In this document: positions 12,041 to 24,800 of the stretch, piece after piece
Position numbering within the stretch: the first letter of the stretch is position 1
Layout of the letters: the number at the start of each line of letters is the position of its first letter
Source of the DNA: Paramacrobiotus metropolitanus
Taxonomy: Eukaryota; Tardigrada; Eutardigrada; Parachela; Macrobiotidae
Assembly: GCF_019649055.1 (NCBI RefSeq)
Contig: NW_026570263.1
Location: 124,001-188,000, forward strand
DNA: 64,000 bases
Direction of reading: 5' to 3'
Made by a program: the position numbers and the translations under genes
Notes under the pieces: generated by a model
What the model was told of the DNA's origin: nothing
Databases searched by the model: none
Seen by the model: the letters and a program-made list of their open reading frames with translations, nothing else

Positions 12041-13007
12041 TCTCTGTTTCGGATTCATTTCCATGGCATTAATGCGATCTTGTACAAAATTATAGTGCAT
12101 GTTAATCATTATTTACACTATCATTTATAACCACATAATTGCTCGTAATCTGCCGTATCAAGTCATCGTTTTGACTTTACATAATAAGCTTTCCTTTTAT
12201 TTCAAACTTGTGCAAGCAATGCCATTATACCATTTACACTAAAACCAAAATCTTGACCTGATTATTTTTATGCAAAGGTGCTTCCAGCACGCAAAGTGCG
12301 CACAATATTGCAGAAAAAGTATTCGTTCGTAGTATTTTTAATGCATATTTAATGTTTCACCAAAATCACTCTCACAATCTCAACACTTCCGGTTAGATAC
12401 TTAATAAGATACCTCATAAATGATCCGTTTTTTATTTGGTTTTTCTTCGTGTTCAACAAGAATGATTACCTCATAAATGTGCAGATAACATATCTTTAGA
12501 GTAGGTTTTTGTTTTGTTAGAAAAATTGTGACTTTTGTACCGCCAGTCTGGATTGAAAAGGGCTGTCATATTCTTCATAGCACATTATGTTGCAAACCCA
12601 GAACACATACGAATGGCAGATGTTTTGTTCAAACAGAACCCATTTCCTGTTGTACAAATTAATAGATAAAAACTAACAAGTTAGCAGTACCTATTCTGTC
12701 ACGAGATTCTGTACGAGCGGTTGCAGATACTTGGTAGTCCGGCCGCTGCGTAAGCTAAAGTTGTCCTACCTGGTAAAATGGTACTCGTAATGGTAGTTAT
12801 AATGCATTACACAGAAAACCAACGGGTTCCGACACGGCCCGAGACAGTTAACCAGCACGTAATACCTGGAGTCCAACAACAGAAAATCGAAAATTCGCCG
12901 GATCTGCGAAAGCACACAGCTGGCAAAATGATGACTACGTGGACAATTAGCGCGATCCAGTGGTCGATCGTACAAAACTCCAAAATACTTGAAACCTATG
13001 TACAGCG
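12041..13007. other. no gene recognised
   Basis: AT-rich sequence with no exon-like pattern. Confidence 0.4.
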
Positions 13008-13095
13008 TGATATACTATATACACTCGTATTATACTATAGTAATATATATGTAATAACTGATATACTATATAATAACACTCGTATTATACTATAG
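13008..13095. repeat. two direct copies of an AT-rich unit of about 35 bases
   Basis: The stretch tgatatactatat...actcgtattatactatag occurs at 13008-13040 and again at 13059-13095, with a short spacer. Confidence 0.75.
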
Positions 13096-13183
13096 ACATG
13101 GGTGTTTGGTTTTTACTGGCTAATTTTATTAATACAATTTTGTCATTACCGACGGGAAACCAGGCGCGCTGTCGTCCATCTTC

Positions 13184-13259
13184 CCGTCCATAACAACCGC
13201 CGACAAAGGCTGGTAGTTCCCGATATATGCAGGCCGTTGTCAGCGGTTGTTATGGACGG
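13184..13259. repeat. inverted repeat with 23-base arms
   Basis: The left arm 13184-13206 starts CCGTCCATAACAACCGC; the right arm 13237-13259 is its reverse complement with one mismatch, around a loop of 30 bases. The GC-rich block around it (13150-13700) has overlapping open frames in several registers but no recognisable protein. Confidence 0.7.
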
Positions 13260-15121
13260 CGTTGATCCAGCACAGGCGTTGACATATTCCGGAATCGTAC
13301 ACGGACCTAGTTCTCAGTTTGACAACGAGGCCGGTATACGATTCCGGCTTGTCAACGGCTGGTTGTGGGCAGTGGATTCATCAATGGATTTCTTCTACAA
13401 GGCAACATTGGAATGCCTCACTTATTTTCCTCCTTTTCTCCGGCATGGCGGATGCACCGCGGTGGATCTCTGAGAAAGGTCGTCAAAATCAACGAAACCC
13501 ACACTAACAACGGGATGCAGAGCGCGGGAACATCCCGGTTGAGGAATTCCCTGTATGGCGGCCCGGATCCACCGGGGTGGACGCAGATCAAAGATCCCAG
13601 GAGCGATATATATCCGGCCATCAGTCGATATATCCGCCTGAACAATGATACTGGAAATAGGGAGTAACGGCACGGCACGCTAAATGGACATGTTTTATGA
13701 TCGTAAATGGTATAAAAACGCGGAAATGTTTTATGATGGTGATCCGCTGCTTGAATTCGATCATCAAAGTGATCAAACATAATCCGCGTATCTCGTTGAT
13801 AAGGCTTCTTGGCAGCCATTCGGCTTCACGTTGACATCGTTCATTTGTAAATGTAAATTTTGTTATCATACTAACCGAGTTTTTCTCTAAGAGCTAGCAC
13901 ATTAACGGTGCACTTTCATTTTTTATTTAGTGTGTACAAGCGCTGGTATTTTATTCGATCTGCGAAGTGGCCAATGGCCATTGCCGAATGCAGCATTGTA
14001 ATTATAGTATAATTATACAGTATGTCAGTTTACAAGTATGTAGTATTCTTTTGCTTTTACACATATGTTTCTTTCCCTATAATTTTACCGGTGGGCGGTA
14101 AGCGGTGAAACCGTGTTCATCACTCGCAGAGGCATTATGTTGTTATGTTTTCTATAGAATCTGATATGAATATGTTGATTTCGTTGATTAATGAGCACTC
14201 ATAGGATTCGCAATAAAAACAAGCTCTCATTCCTTAAACCGCTAACACTGATTGAATCTTCATTAATGACGCACCTAATCTAAAGCAGCTAAAATGTTTA
14301 ATTTATGCTATATTATATTTATATCATTTATATATTATATTATGCATTATTTATAATATAAAGCTGAAACATTTAGTTTTTCGACAGACTTTTACAAGTG
14401 CTGATTGGTAATCATGTTTATAAGAAGACAGACAAACATATTTTGCACGAAATCAGCTGGCGATTAATCTCTATGATTTCGCGCAATTGTTTCTTAATTT
14501 TAACAGCAGCCGGCGAAGACATCATTTCCGCTAACCCACACCTCACACTTCCAGCAAGTATTTATCACGATTTTATCATCCCCACAAAATGCGCAGTCAG
14601 CAGTTTGAAATGTTTATCCTTGTGTGGAACACGCATGACTCATCTTGATAAACCTGAGCCGCGTTCTGCATTGTTTGCCGCACACTCTTCATTTACTCAG
14701 TCCGTGGCGGAACGAATGGAGCCGTGCTGATTAGCTGCATATAACGTCCGGTTGCCGGTCTACCGTGAAACGGAAAAATCCCCATCTATGCTTCGTCACG
14801 CATTGACAATCGCGCAGCAGCACTTATCGGATACGTTACAGCAACGGTTTTCTGTAGCGGCAGAGCCCAAGCACCGGAAATGTTGTTAGTGAGACTGCCA
14901 ACCTGAGAGCGTTATCGCCGGTGTCAGCATACACACAGCCGCGGACGAACCAGATTCAGCTGCTCTTGATTACCGTCCAATCGAGCCAGCCGTTGCAGCC
15001 TCACTGGCCGCGGCATCGATCTGCTCTTCGCTGAATCTGTACTTGTTCAATTTCTCCCCACAGGTTTCTACCCAGTGGAAAGTCGATAAAGCGCTACCGC
15101 GTAAACACCGCCTCGACCCTA
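13260..15121. other. no gene recognised
   Basis: GC-rich to about 13700, then AT-rich. A 110-codon plus frame (14398-14730) has no motif. The last 400 bases are the GC-rich upstream region of the glutamine-rich gene. Confidence 0.35.
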
Positions 15122-15127
15122 TATAAA
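15122..15127 (+). promoter_or_regulatory. TATA box of the glutamine-rich protein gene
   Basis: TATAAA in the context CCCTATATAAAGCC, 130 bases upstream of the start codon at 15257, with GC-rich sequence on both sides. Transcription probably starts near 15150. Confidence 0.6.
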
Positions 15128-15256
15128 GCCGCGCTGGTGCTGTCTACCTGTATCAATACAAATCAAAGCAATTTTTTCTCAATTCTTGAAAGCAAATTAC
15201 TTGTGAAGATTTTTTCTGACTTTTGAGTTACGAGTTTTCAACGACTTACTGCAATC

Positions 15257-16403
15257 ATGTCCAATCAACAGAATCAGGTAAGCCGCGATGTGCTCGCTAC
15301 AATAATTTGCCGCTAATTTTGTGTGTGTCGGTTGTGCTTCCGCAGCGGAGTGCAGCTACGTAACCGTTAATTAAAGCACAAGCTGATCGCAAGATAATAT
15401 GTGTTTACTGCAACAGGCTCAGTGTGAACTATAATTATGTGAAGTATGAATTTGAGGATTCTCTTTAACTACTTGACTTGCCGTTAAATATCTGTAAATT
15501 TAATTACCGACCTTTTATTACAAATAAATAAATTATTACCTAGTTTATTGTTATTAAATAAATGCATAAACTTATTGCAAAGCGCTTAGAAGATTTAAGC
15601 AATCATGAATATACAAGTTATACATGGACCGTTTTTTGCTTGTGTAGAACCAACAGCAACAGCGCCAACAGGATCAGCAGCAGCTGAACCAGGATCGCAA
15701 TCAGCAACAACAGCAACAGGATCGCAATCAGCAGCAGCGCGACCAGGACAAACAGAACCAGCAACAGCAGGGCCAGCAACGCGATCAACAACAACAGCAA
15801 CGCGAGCAACAACAACAGCAACGCGAACAACAACAAAACCAACAACAACGTCAACAACAGCAGAACGGTCAGAACCAACAACAACGCGACCAGCAGCGTG
15901 ACCAACAGCAGCAGAACCAGGCCGGTCAACAGAACCAGCAGCGTGACCAGCAAAACCAGCAGCGTGACCAGCGTGACCAACAGAACCAGGGCCAACAGTG
16001 GGAACAGCGCCAGGATCGCCAGGACCAACAGCAACAGGACCGTCTGCAGCGCGAACAGAAGGAACAACAGCAGCGTGAACAGGAGCACCGCCAGGAACAG
16101 CAACAGGCGCACCAACAGAAAGGTCAAGGTCAACAACAGGATCAGCAACGTAACCAGCTGCAACAAGGAAATCAGCAACAGCGCAATCAGCAACAGGAGC
16201 AGCAGCGCAATCAACAACAACAGGGCCAGCAGCGCGACCAGAGCAAGGAGGAGTTCAAATCCATGCAGGACCAGACCCAGGACTGGCAGAACTCGCTGCG
16301 CCACAACGACCAGCAGCCGGCGCAGAAGCACAACACGGAGGGCATCGCCCAGCGTCAGCAGGCCCATCGCCAGGAAGCCACTGCCGACAAGAACCTCCAC
16401 TAA
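15257..16403 (+). CDS. glutamine-rich intrinsically disordered protein
   Basis: Two exons: 15257-15277 (seven codons, MSNQQNQ, donor GTAAGC) and 15648-16403 (acceptor TGTGTAG); 258 residues. Exon 2 has no start codon near its beginning, so the protein is visible only when spliced. Nearly half of the residues are Gln, with Asn, Arg, Asp and Glu making up most of the rest in units such as QQRDQ and QNQQ. There is almost no hydrophobic residue and no signal peptide or membrane segment. The last 60 residues are less repetitive (SKEEFKSMQDQTQDWQNSLR to DKNLH). Such a composition means disorder and possible prion-like assembly. A role as a stress or desiccation protectant is only a guess. The antisense frame of Leu runs is an artefact of CAG codons. 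Confidence 0.75.
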
Positions 16404-16664
16404 GCAGTCCGCTGCACACTGGAGGCTTCGTTCGCTGGCTTGGCTATGCCTGTATATTGAGTATTCCTGCTTCTCATCGTCCACGATACGTACAATAATC
16501 GCATGCTGATTTTATTGATATTTCTGCAGCGAACGACTAGCTAGTCGATTTTCCTCATTATTTTAGTTCCGATTTGATTATTTTCAAAGCTTGTAGAGTG
16601 CATCTCAGTTCTATGGGATTTTATTCGATGCATCTGCGTTGTATGTAGATGTCGTTTGTATATA

Positions 16665-17602
16665 CAGAGGGTTATTCAGCCAAGTGTGTTCACCTTCGAA
16701 AAAAAATTCTTATAAATCGGCTTTTGGTTGGAGTGTCGCCATAAAAATTTTACTAAAACGACAAAATAGTTTGACTGCTTTTTGCACATTTTGGTGAGAA
16801 TCCAGCTTCGAATGCATCTTTTATCGGCTGTTGACCAGAAGACTGCGACTTCAAATCCTTGACCAGTCGAAATTTCGCTTTTATTTGGCTGGTTTCAAAA
16901 GGCAAGTTTGTTTCTCGAATCTACACGTTTACGACTTGAAAAAACGCTGATCCGGATTATTTTATGGGGAAATCGATGTGATGCTTTCGAGGGAAAGTGT
17001 GTAGGAACGGTTGGAAAAAACGCGAAAAAGGGAACAACCCCGCGGGAACCATGCCCGTTGTGCGAATTCTTACACACCGAACTGAAGCAATCCTTTTCGT
17101 CCTCCCACAAATCAGAGCTGTAGTGCAGGTCTTAAGTGATCGCTTTAAATGTCTATTGTTTGCGAAGAACGTTCCGTGGCTCGAGCCAGGCGGGGAAGAA
17201 ACCTTCATCCCGAACCAGGATGGTGCTCCCGGGACGCAGCGCCGCCCCAACCGGGGCAGCTTCCCAATCGTGGAAAAAACTAGTTGATCCATCAGAATAA
17301 TGGTTGTTGAATACCCCTGGCACGTTTTGGATGGAATAGTTGGTGAACCCAAATTTTAAGAGATTTTTTATTCAAAGACACGGCAGTTGCTATACCTGAA
17401 CTGGTCGACTGTTGGCAACATGTCTGTCAGGCATTTAATTTTTTCCTGTGTCAAAGAATAATAAAATCTAAACTTAATCATATTTTTATTATGACTGAAT
17501 GTTGTGGCTATCCGATAAAATATTTGGAAAAGCAATATGATCTTGTGGTAACTAAATATAAATTTTTCAAAAAGTGAACACACTTGGCTGAATAACCCTC
17601 TG
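16665..17602. mobile_element. degenerate Tc1/mariner element, 938 bp
   Basis: Perfect 29-base inverted ends starting CAGAGGGTTATTCAGCC, flanked by TA on both sides (16663-16664 and 17603-17604). The plus strand near 17210 reads NQDGAP, close to the QDGAP motif of mariner-type transposases, in a badly broken frame. It is shorter than the usual 1.3 kb, so it is internally deleted and inactive. Confidence 0.8.
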
Positions 17603-18384
17603 TATACTGATTTGACGAAATAAATGTGAACAGCATTTTTACGTACCATACAGGCAGTACAATTTTTGCTAATGAATTTACGATGATATTATTTTTTGAC
17701 TAATTAACGATTAACATCACATTAAACCGAGGCTGAAATTAGTCTGCTATTAAGAAGAGCGCTGTCTGATGATGAATTCTGATAAAGTACTGATGCTATT
17801 TTTTGCTGCTTATGTGGGAATTTTCTTAAAAAGCGTCTTTTTGAACGAAACATTAATGGCATAAACCTTTAATCAAAATACGCAAACTGCCGATTGAGAT
17901 ATCAGTGTCCGTGGCTCTCCTGCGTCGATTAAGCGATTTCTTTGGTACCGACAAATGTTCGCCCGTGTACAGGAAAATTATGTTACATTATTTGATTGGT
18001 ACAAGAGATGACATGTCTGTTTAAATGATCATATTGTACGTGCAAAGTAAGTAAAAATTAAAATTCAAATTAATGCAATATATACTTATTCACACTAACA
18101 TCATGCGCCTTTTATATATTGTGCAGCCTTTTATACTCGTATATTGCGACAATAAGGTGCGCCTAAATCAAGGGAAAGCATCGAGCCTCAATCTGTAAGA
18201 TATGGTAAACCAGAACCAATTAACAAAAAAGTGTGCAACATTATATTAAAAAAATTTACATTAACTGCAGCTGTTTAACGCGTTTTATAAAACCATGCAA
18301 ACTGTAGTAAATCAATAGTAACACTCAAATTTCACCATAATCTACCAAAAAAGTCATTACTGATCTGCTAGATGAAAAACCACA
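17603..18384. other. no gene recognised
   Basis: AT-rich spacer between the mariner remnant and the Helitron. Confidence 0.5.
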
Positions 18385-20558
18385 TCTATCTATATAAATA
18401 AAAGGATAAGCCTTAACAAGATTCCGTGTGTGTCATCGATGCATTAACGCTGCACTCAACCAAACTCCAATGTCTATATGTTGTTCGATAGCCCTTAACG
18501 TACAGATTTGCCAACAAAAGTCAAATTTAAGGAAAAAACAAAAGTTTGAAAGAAAACTTGCAAAAACGTTAACATAGAAAGCCTATGGGAAGAGCTAAGA
18601 ATCCATCACTGCAAAACCGACCACCTCACCACTGTCTCGACGGCCAAAACGAATTGACCGACTTACACGTTAGAGTCGGGAAAACTTTGTTCTTCTGGAA
18701 TCACGACCACGTGTTATTCCGTGGTCTTGAACGAATTTATAAATTTTTTAATCAGTATTTGGCATCAAGAAAAAGTGATTTGAGCAAGAACACATAAGAA
18801 GGTCTTCAAGCTGAAAACTGCTTAAAAACTGTTTCCCAAGGAGCTGTCATTCGCAGTGGTTTGACCCGCTTAAAGTTGCCACGCTTCCACGGGTGGTTGC
18901 CATTTGTACTGATTTGCTGTTAAAGTTAAAAATTTACAGAGTTGCGAGTATTTTTAATTTTTTTTGTGGAAAATTATGTTCCAGAAAGGCAGAATTGCGT
19001 GTTTGGGGCTGATTTAAGGGGCAGCAAGCTGGCAACTGCACATTTGAGCGACTGCTTGGCAGTCATTAGCCGAGAATTGCAGGTAAGGGATTTGGTCCGG
19101 TACGTAGCACTAAATTCGTGTACATTGCCGCGGAGTAGAAGTGTAGATATTTGCTTCCGCGCACTTCCAAACACTTTTTGTGTTCCTTTCTGACACTGTG
19201 TAGCCAAATGATTTGTGTTCATTGACGTGAAATCCGTTTTCGCGCGCAAAATTCGGTTGCGAAGTTATGAAGGTGACAAAATTCCAAAAAATTCCTTTTC
19301 AAATTTTGCACGTAAATGCACATAACCACGAAGATCGTCTTTGCACCGAACCACCGTTACACCATTTTATTAAAAAATTTTAATTCATTTTAACATGGGA
19401 AAACAATGCCCGAACTGGGGCTCCGTGCGTGTAAAAAACCATATTCACGCATATGTGCGTTCACATGCAGAATTTGAAGAAGACCGGTTGATAACGAGAC
19501 TTTTGGTACACCTGAATGCATTTAAACTTTTTGAAATTTGCATACAGCTAACTCCCGAACCGGATGTTGTGCGCTCAAACGGTTTTTACGCCAACGTATA
19601 CAAATCATCTGGCTGCAGTATGTAAAAAAACAAAGCAAAAAAGGGTTTGGGAGTGCTCGAAAGTCGAATTTGGTTCTATGTACCGGGCCAAATCCCTTAA
19701 GCAAGGTAGCTACATGCTTACCAGCGACTACTGACCAGCGACTACTGAGAGCAGAAGAATTTTAGGAAAACTTGAAATACTTCCGTTAGTTTGTCAGAGA
19801 AGGCAACGCGAAGCTGCTTCGCGAGCGGAGCTCGCGAAGCAGCAGACATGCAAGAAATTTCCCGTAGAAGTCCTCGATTTTAGAAAGAGCTAACAGCGGA
19901 GAAGGAAATACAACGAAATGCTTCTGTCCTTATTTAATTAAAGTGGTTTAACTTTGTTCTGTGGTGAAAGTAATAGTAAAAAAAGGTGACTATTACTGTT
20001 TCAGTTTACCACTTATTAGTGAACTGATTGTTGAAGGGCAGCAGCAGTGGTGTATATATTAGTGGTCAAACTGGGATGTAAAGTACTTAAATAAATTGCT
20101 ATCGGATACGTTGAAAGCTCAGAATAGTAAGAGAAAGAGCGGAGAACAAGTTTTAATAAATTACAGGGCCCCTATGTAGCAGCTGCACGAAATTTAACTG
20201 ATGGTAACTGATCTGGAAATAAACAGCTCGGAAACAAAAAAATTCACCCGTTTTGGGGAGAAATAAGTTTAAAATAATTTCGCATTTCAGGTTTTAGGCC
20301 ATTCTGCAGTCAATTAAACGGTCAGACAAATTTTCCAGTAGTTATCATAAAGTGACATCAACAGTGCAGTGTGCAAGGACATTATTTTGGATTTTGTTTA
20401 TTATAGAATTCTACGCTTCGTTCATAAAACCTGCAGTTATGAGTTTACATATATACGATATATTTAGCATACCTGCAGTTATGAGTTTTATTTTTGCCCT
20501 GAGTTGGAATTTGTCCATTGCATTATTTACTCCGCGCAATTTGCGCGGGGTCTGCTAG
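18385..20558 (+). mobile_element. non-autonomous Helitron, 2174 bp
   Basis: The 5' end is TCTATCTATATAAATAAAAG. The 3' end is a hairpin (CCGCGCAATTTGCGCGG, 20532-20548) followed after six bases by CTAG. The insertion lies between A (18384) and T (20559), as Helitrons do, with no target duplication and no terminal inverted repeat. No Rep or helicase frame is present; short frames inside (18942-19193 and 19395-19625) resemble nothing known. A perfect 14-base palindrome lies at 19813-19843. Confidence 0.75.
19813..19843. repeat. perfect hairpin inside the Helitron
   Basis: Arms GCTGCTTCGCGAGC and GCTCGCGAAGCAGC around a three-base loop. Confidence 0.85.
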
Positions 20559-21518
20559 TCATATTATATAGATATAGCTGTTACAGCCGTTAATATTTAC
20601 CGAAGTTTTGAAACGTAATCTGACTCATGGTGGTGGTTTTCGTTAACAACTCTGGAGAGCTACAAATGTTTCTTATAAAGCATTGTGTTTTAGAGATATT
20701 GTACAGCGTGCGTGCATGGTAATGCCGGCGAAGCCGCCAGTATTCTTCAGACAAGTTATGTATGTTTTTGAATTTTGATATATTAATGAGGTCGCTGACT
20801 ACAACAAACAAACATTACATCACAGCCAATGAGAATCTGGCATACCAGATTCTCATTTACTGTGTTGTAACGTTTGTGGAATCTTTTCATCGAAATCTGC
20901 CGATAAAAATTGAAAACTGTATGCATAAGAATAGTGTATTATTTTTAGGTTATGCGGCTGTCATTCTGTTTGCGATCACTCACGTTAATTGTTGCCGAAA
21001 GGCCTGTATCTGAACAGTGTATGTACAAACACCATAAAATCCTTTGGGATTAAGCCAGTCACTCGTCCTTTATGTCCGACAACATGCTGCAGTTTTCCAA
21101 TGATTCGTGGTATAACGGTTCATTTTTGTATTATTTTCGAAGTATAATTTGTGCAAAAATGACAAAATATCGGTACAACGATGAGATGCCGAATAACCTA
21201 TATGTACATACATATATATTGTACAGTCTGCAGAACGCACGCTTATATCGTATTTTATGAACATGTTACAGGAGAACGCTTGTACCCACAAAACAAAAAT
21301 CAGTCTCATTTTTAATTATTAGAATTTTAGTGACAATCTATAGTTAATAAAATGTTCACTTATTTATCGTTCGTCACAAATCAAATTCATTTAAACGTCC
21401 AATGGAATGCGTGTGTACTGTGGTTATTAATACGCGAAAGAACGCCATCAAGTGGATGAAATTATCTACACGTAACGGAGATCGGAGGGAGGCCGCCAGG
21501 AGACGGAGGATGCCAATC
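20559..21518. other. no gene recognised; one hairpin
   Basis: Contains a perfect hairpin at 20828-20857 (13-base arms AATGAGAATCTGG, four-base loop). No coding pattern. Confidence 0.4.
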
Positions 21519-21899
21519 TTACAGCGTTTCCGGTTCGTGCAGGATGACGGTGCTGTTCAGGGCGCTGAACTGCCGGTCCAACGTGGGTCGCGCCGAGGGT
21601 GGCGGCGTGCTAACCGGAGGTCCCTGCATCATGCACACATACTCGCGCGACGACTGCCCATAGGAGACCGTCCCGCAGGACATGGCCACCACGCAGAACC
21701 CGGCGGCGTCCAGTTTGTCCAGGATGACTTGGGGTCGCTGCCGACAGACGTACTTGGCGTTGCTGCCGCTGCCCTCCAGGCGGGCGTTGAGAAAGGTCAT
21801 CAGGGTCTTGTCGGCGCCGGCGTGCCCCACCGTGACGATGGCCGGCTCCAGCCAGGCGCTCAGCTGGTTGGATACAAAGCTCACCGTTACCACCGGCAT
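21519..21899 (-). CDS. GCHFR: GTP cyclohydrolase I feedback regulatory protein (GFRP) homologue
   Basis: A single-exon minus-strand frame of 126 residues. The start MPVVTVSFVSNQL and the core RPQVILDKLDAAGFCVVAM line up with vertebrate GFRP (MPYLLISTQ..., PPRIVLDKLERRGFRVLSM), followed by a glycine-containing turn and a final strand ending in CMM where GFRP ends in CLHKE. GFRP forms pentamers that sandwich the GTP cyclohydrolase I decamer and tune tetrahydrobiopterin synthesis in response to BH4 and phenylalanine. GFRP is about 84 residues; here the insert before the core is longer and about 35 Pro- and Ser-containing residues follow it. The identification rests on my memory of the human sequence. 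The GC-rich block and clean start support a real gene. Confidence 0.75.
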   Translation of the reverse strand: MPVVTVSFVSNQLSAWLEPAIVTVGHAGADKTLMTFLNARLEGSGSNAKYVCRQRPQVILDKLDAAGFCVVAMSCGTVSYGQSSREYVCMMQGPPVSTPPPSARPTLDRQFSALNSTVILHEPETL

Positions 21900-24800
21900 A
21901 ATGTTATAATTGCGGTGCTGTAGAAGAATATGATATGACGGAGTGGTTGAGTGATTCAGCTGTCGGCTAGGATCATCTTCATCCGCTCAAATATGTCATC
22001 AGCAATCAAAAGGGATTAACAAGAAAATCCGCTGCAATGGAAACTCTGCAATAGGCAAACAGTTTTCCTTGAAATATGACTGCATTAAACGCGTACAGTA
22101 CGTTTAACGAGACAAAATACTCATAAGGAAAAAATCCTAAAATTTATTTATATACGGTATATCTATTTCTAATAAAAGCTAGCAGCAAAAAAACGAATAA
22201 GCATTTAAACAGCGAAATTAGTAATTAATGCTCACTAAATTGTCATTCTGTTTCGACGCGTAACAAATCAAAGCTGAGCCAATACAAGTTAATAAATACC
22301 TAAGGAACGGCGCTACAAATGGAAATATTTTTGTAAGGGATATTCCTGTATTCCAAGTGCAAAATAAATTCTTTTAGAAAAATTACGGCAGTGCTTTGCG
22401 AACCTTGTTATAAATAAGTATAACAAATTCCGCAGTTGAAATAAAATCCAGCGACGCAACTCTCCCAGGTGCAACTGTAAACTGCTGCATGTACAGATAC
22501 AACTGTTAAATTCTCGCCTGGGAAATGCACTAACTGTTTCAAACACAGCACACTCTTGTGGTTTTAAAGTCCTGAGCAGAGCAGCGGCACATGATATGTT
22601 GTGCTTCCGGAATAACTTCAGAAGCGCAAACACCACTTCTGACCCGGCGCGTAATGGCTTGTGTACATGTGCGCACGCACATGTACAGTGCCGCCATCCA
22701 CACCGGAAGTGATGCTCCCGTTCTTTTGTCGCACAGCGCCGTCCACAAAGACCACCGCACGCTTTTTCCTTTCCGCCAATTTACGGCGACAATAGCGGCA
22801 CGCTGGCGACAAGTCAACGTAGACGGTGAATAAACACGTCTATCTCCCGGTTTTTACTCGTGTTTTCAGCGATTCCGCGGTGGTAAAATAACTGTTACGT
22901 AAAGTTTGATTTAATTCCATTCCAGTGAATCCCGCTACTTTAACGCGAGAGGCACCGGAATCGGGCGGGATACGCCTTAAATCAGAAATATTTCGGCAAG
23001 AAGCCGGGGTGTTGTTTTACGCATGTACTGAAGAAGGGAAAACCGAATTTATAAAAAAAAAGAACTTTAATAAATTAATATTTTAAATGCATTTTTAACT
23101 CGGTCCACGTATTCTTTGTAAAGAAAGCAACCATCTGTGACGCATAATATGGAAGACCTACGCCATCACACTACAATATTTCCTGTTCACAAATCGCGGT
23201 TATGTTACAGCGAGTTACTCACTTTAAAAGATTTTTTTCTTTTCGGCATTTACAATTAGGAATACCTACTAAAACAGCACCTAACGAATAAAGCGGGAAG
23301 CAGTTCGATCAGCTGATTCGACAACACAAGAAATCTCGATAAATCTTCGAAATTCGCGCAGCGATGGAAGAGAATTATATGATGATGAGTGACTGTTTAT
23401 TTCTCAGTATGTACGAAGCGAGCTTCGCTCAACAGTAACAATCAAATGAAGAATTTGTCCCAATTAACATGAGAAGGGACTATGCACAACACACTCATAG
23501 CATTACCACGCATAATCTCTAAGCTTAAACGCTGAAACAAAAAACAAGTAGAGCGACTCTCGCCCGTCCTTAAAAACAACTTCTTACCAATCTCCTTTAA
23601 CGTTACAATGCCGGTCTATGATGATGAGTTGATGACCTTACCTCAGCAATCATGGCACGATAGCGCAAACCGGCGTTCGGGTAAAGAATCCGTACAATCC
23701 TTCAAGAAAAATAATTTCTTCTGCTGATAGGTCTCAAGCCCGCCGCGTTTCGATTAATATACGAGACCATGAGCCTCTCGAAATGACCAATAACGCCGCA
23801 ACAGACTACAGCAACACGGTAAACGTTTCAGCAGTAGGGCCATTAGGAGCGTCTTAACCGCTGCAATGGGGATGCAATTAAAGCCCGCAATGGCTGCAAT
23901 ATGCACAGTATCGACTGGCGACAAATGCCGGTCGGATCATCCACAACGCTGGCTTGTATCCCTTTTTTTGCCCGGAACAATCGCGCTCTTTCTCTTTGCC
24001 CGAGCGGAACGCTATGATTGCCGGCTTGATAGAGGCCGGGAGAAATCAATACCGGAAATTAACTGGCTTTCAACGAGTTCCGCTGCGGCCCTGGCGCGGG
24101 TTGTGGAAGAGGGTGAAGGGTAGGATTGCTGGTCAGATCAAGATCAGGGATAAGGGATAATATAACCGTCTGCAGACCGTTCTGCTCTCTTTCACCTCGT
24201 CGTCACTTTGCAGGATTATTTCCCCGTATTGGCTTGCATAACGGGTTCTTTGCAATTGTTCTGGAGTGGATGTACTCGGAAATAGGGAACGTTCTTCTTA
24301 TTCATTGCAACCAGAAAGGTTTCTTTAGATATCTTATAATTCAACATGAATTAAAATTTATCAATTTGACTTGACGGAAAGATATTGCGGTAATTTTTTT
24401 TCAATATGTTGGGTAGAAAACGCCATTCTCGTTTGCCTGTGATAACATTTGAGCTAGGCATATACGATAGGCGGTGCATGTTGAGGAATCAGGGATATAT
24501 CGTAGTGGGATGGCTTTGTGTTGGAAGGTTGCTGTTTTGAATCGACAGTAGAATGTAATTAGAATGAATTATAATTATAAAACCTCTTAATTGCCGATCG
24601 TCGTTAAATGTCTTCTTTTTTATTTTTGCTGGTATGTATAATAATGTAAAAAGGTAGTAAACACCATTTAGAACTTACTGTACTGTACTATAAGCTGATA
24701 AGCTGCCAGATAAGCTGATATACCTCAACGAGTTACCGTCGTGATCGCGATCTTCACAGAAGCACTTGCTGCAGCAAATATCTGCGCATTAGTACCAACA

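Noticed and set aside
13418-13819. Overlapping open frames on both strands in the GC-rich island
   Set aside because: No family resemblance in any frame and no clear splice partners; reported only as an unexplained island.
15618-16484. Minus-strand frame of 288 codons, almost all Leu, Val and Ala
   Set aside because: It is the complement of CAG/CAA codons in the glutamine-rich exon, whose spliced sense frame has a proper start, TATA box and stop.
22539-22833. GC-rich block open in three frames
   Set aside because: No recognisable domain; openness in several frames at once suggests composition and not coding.
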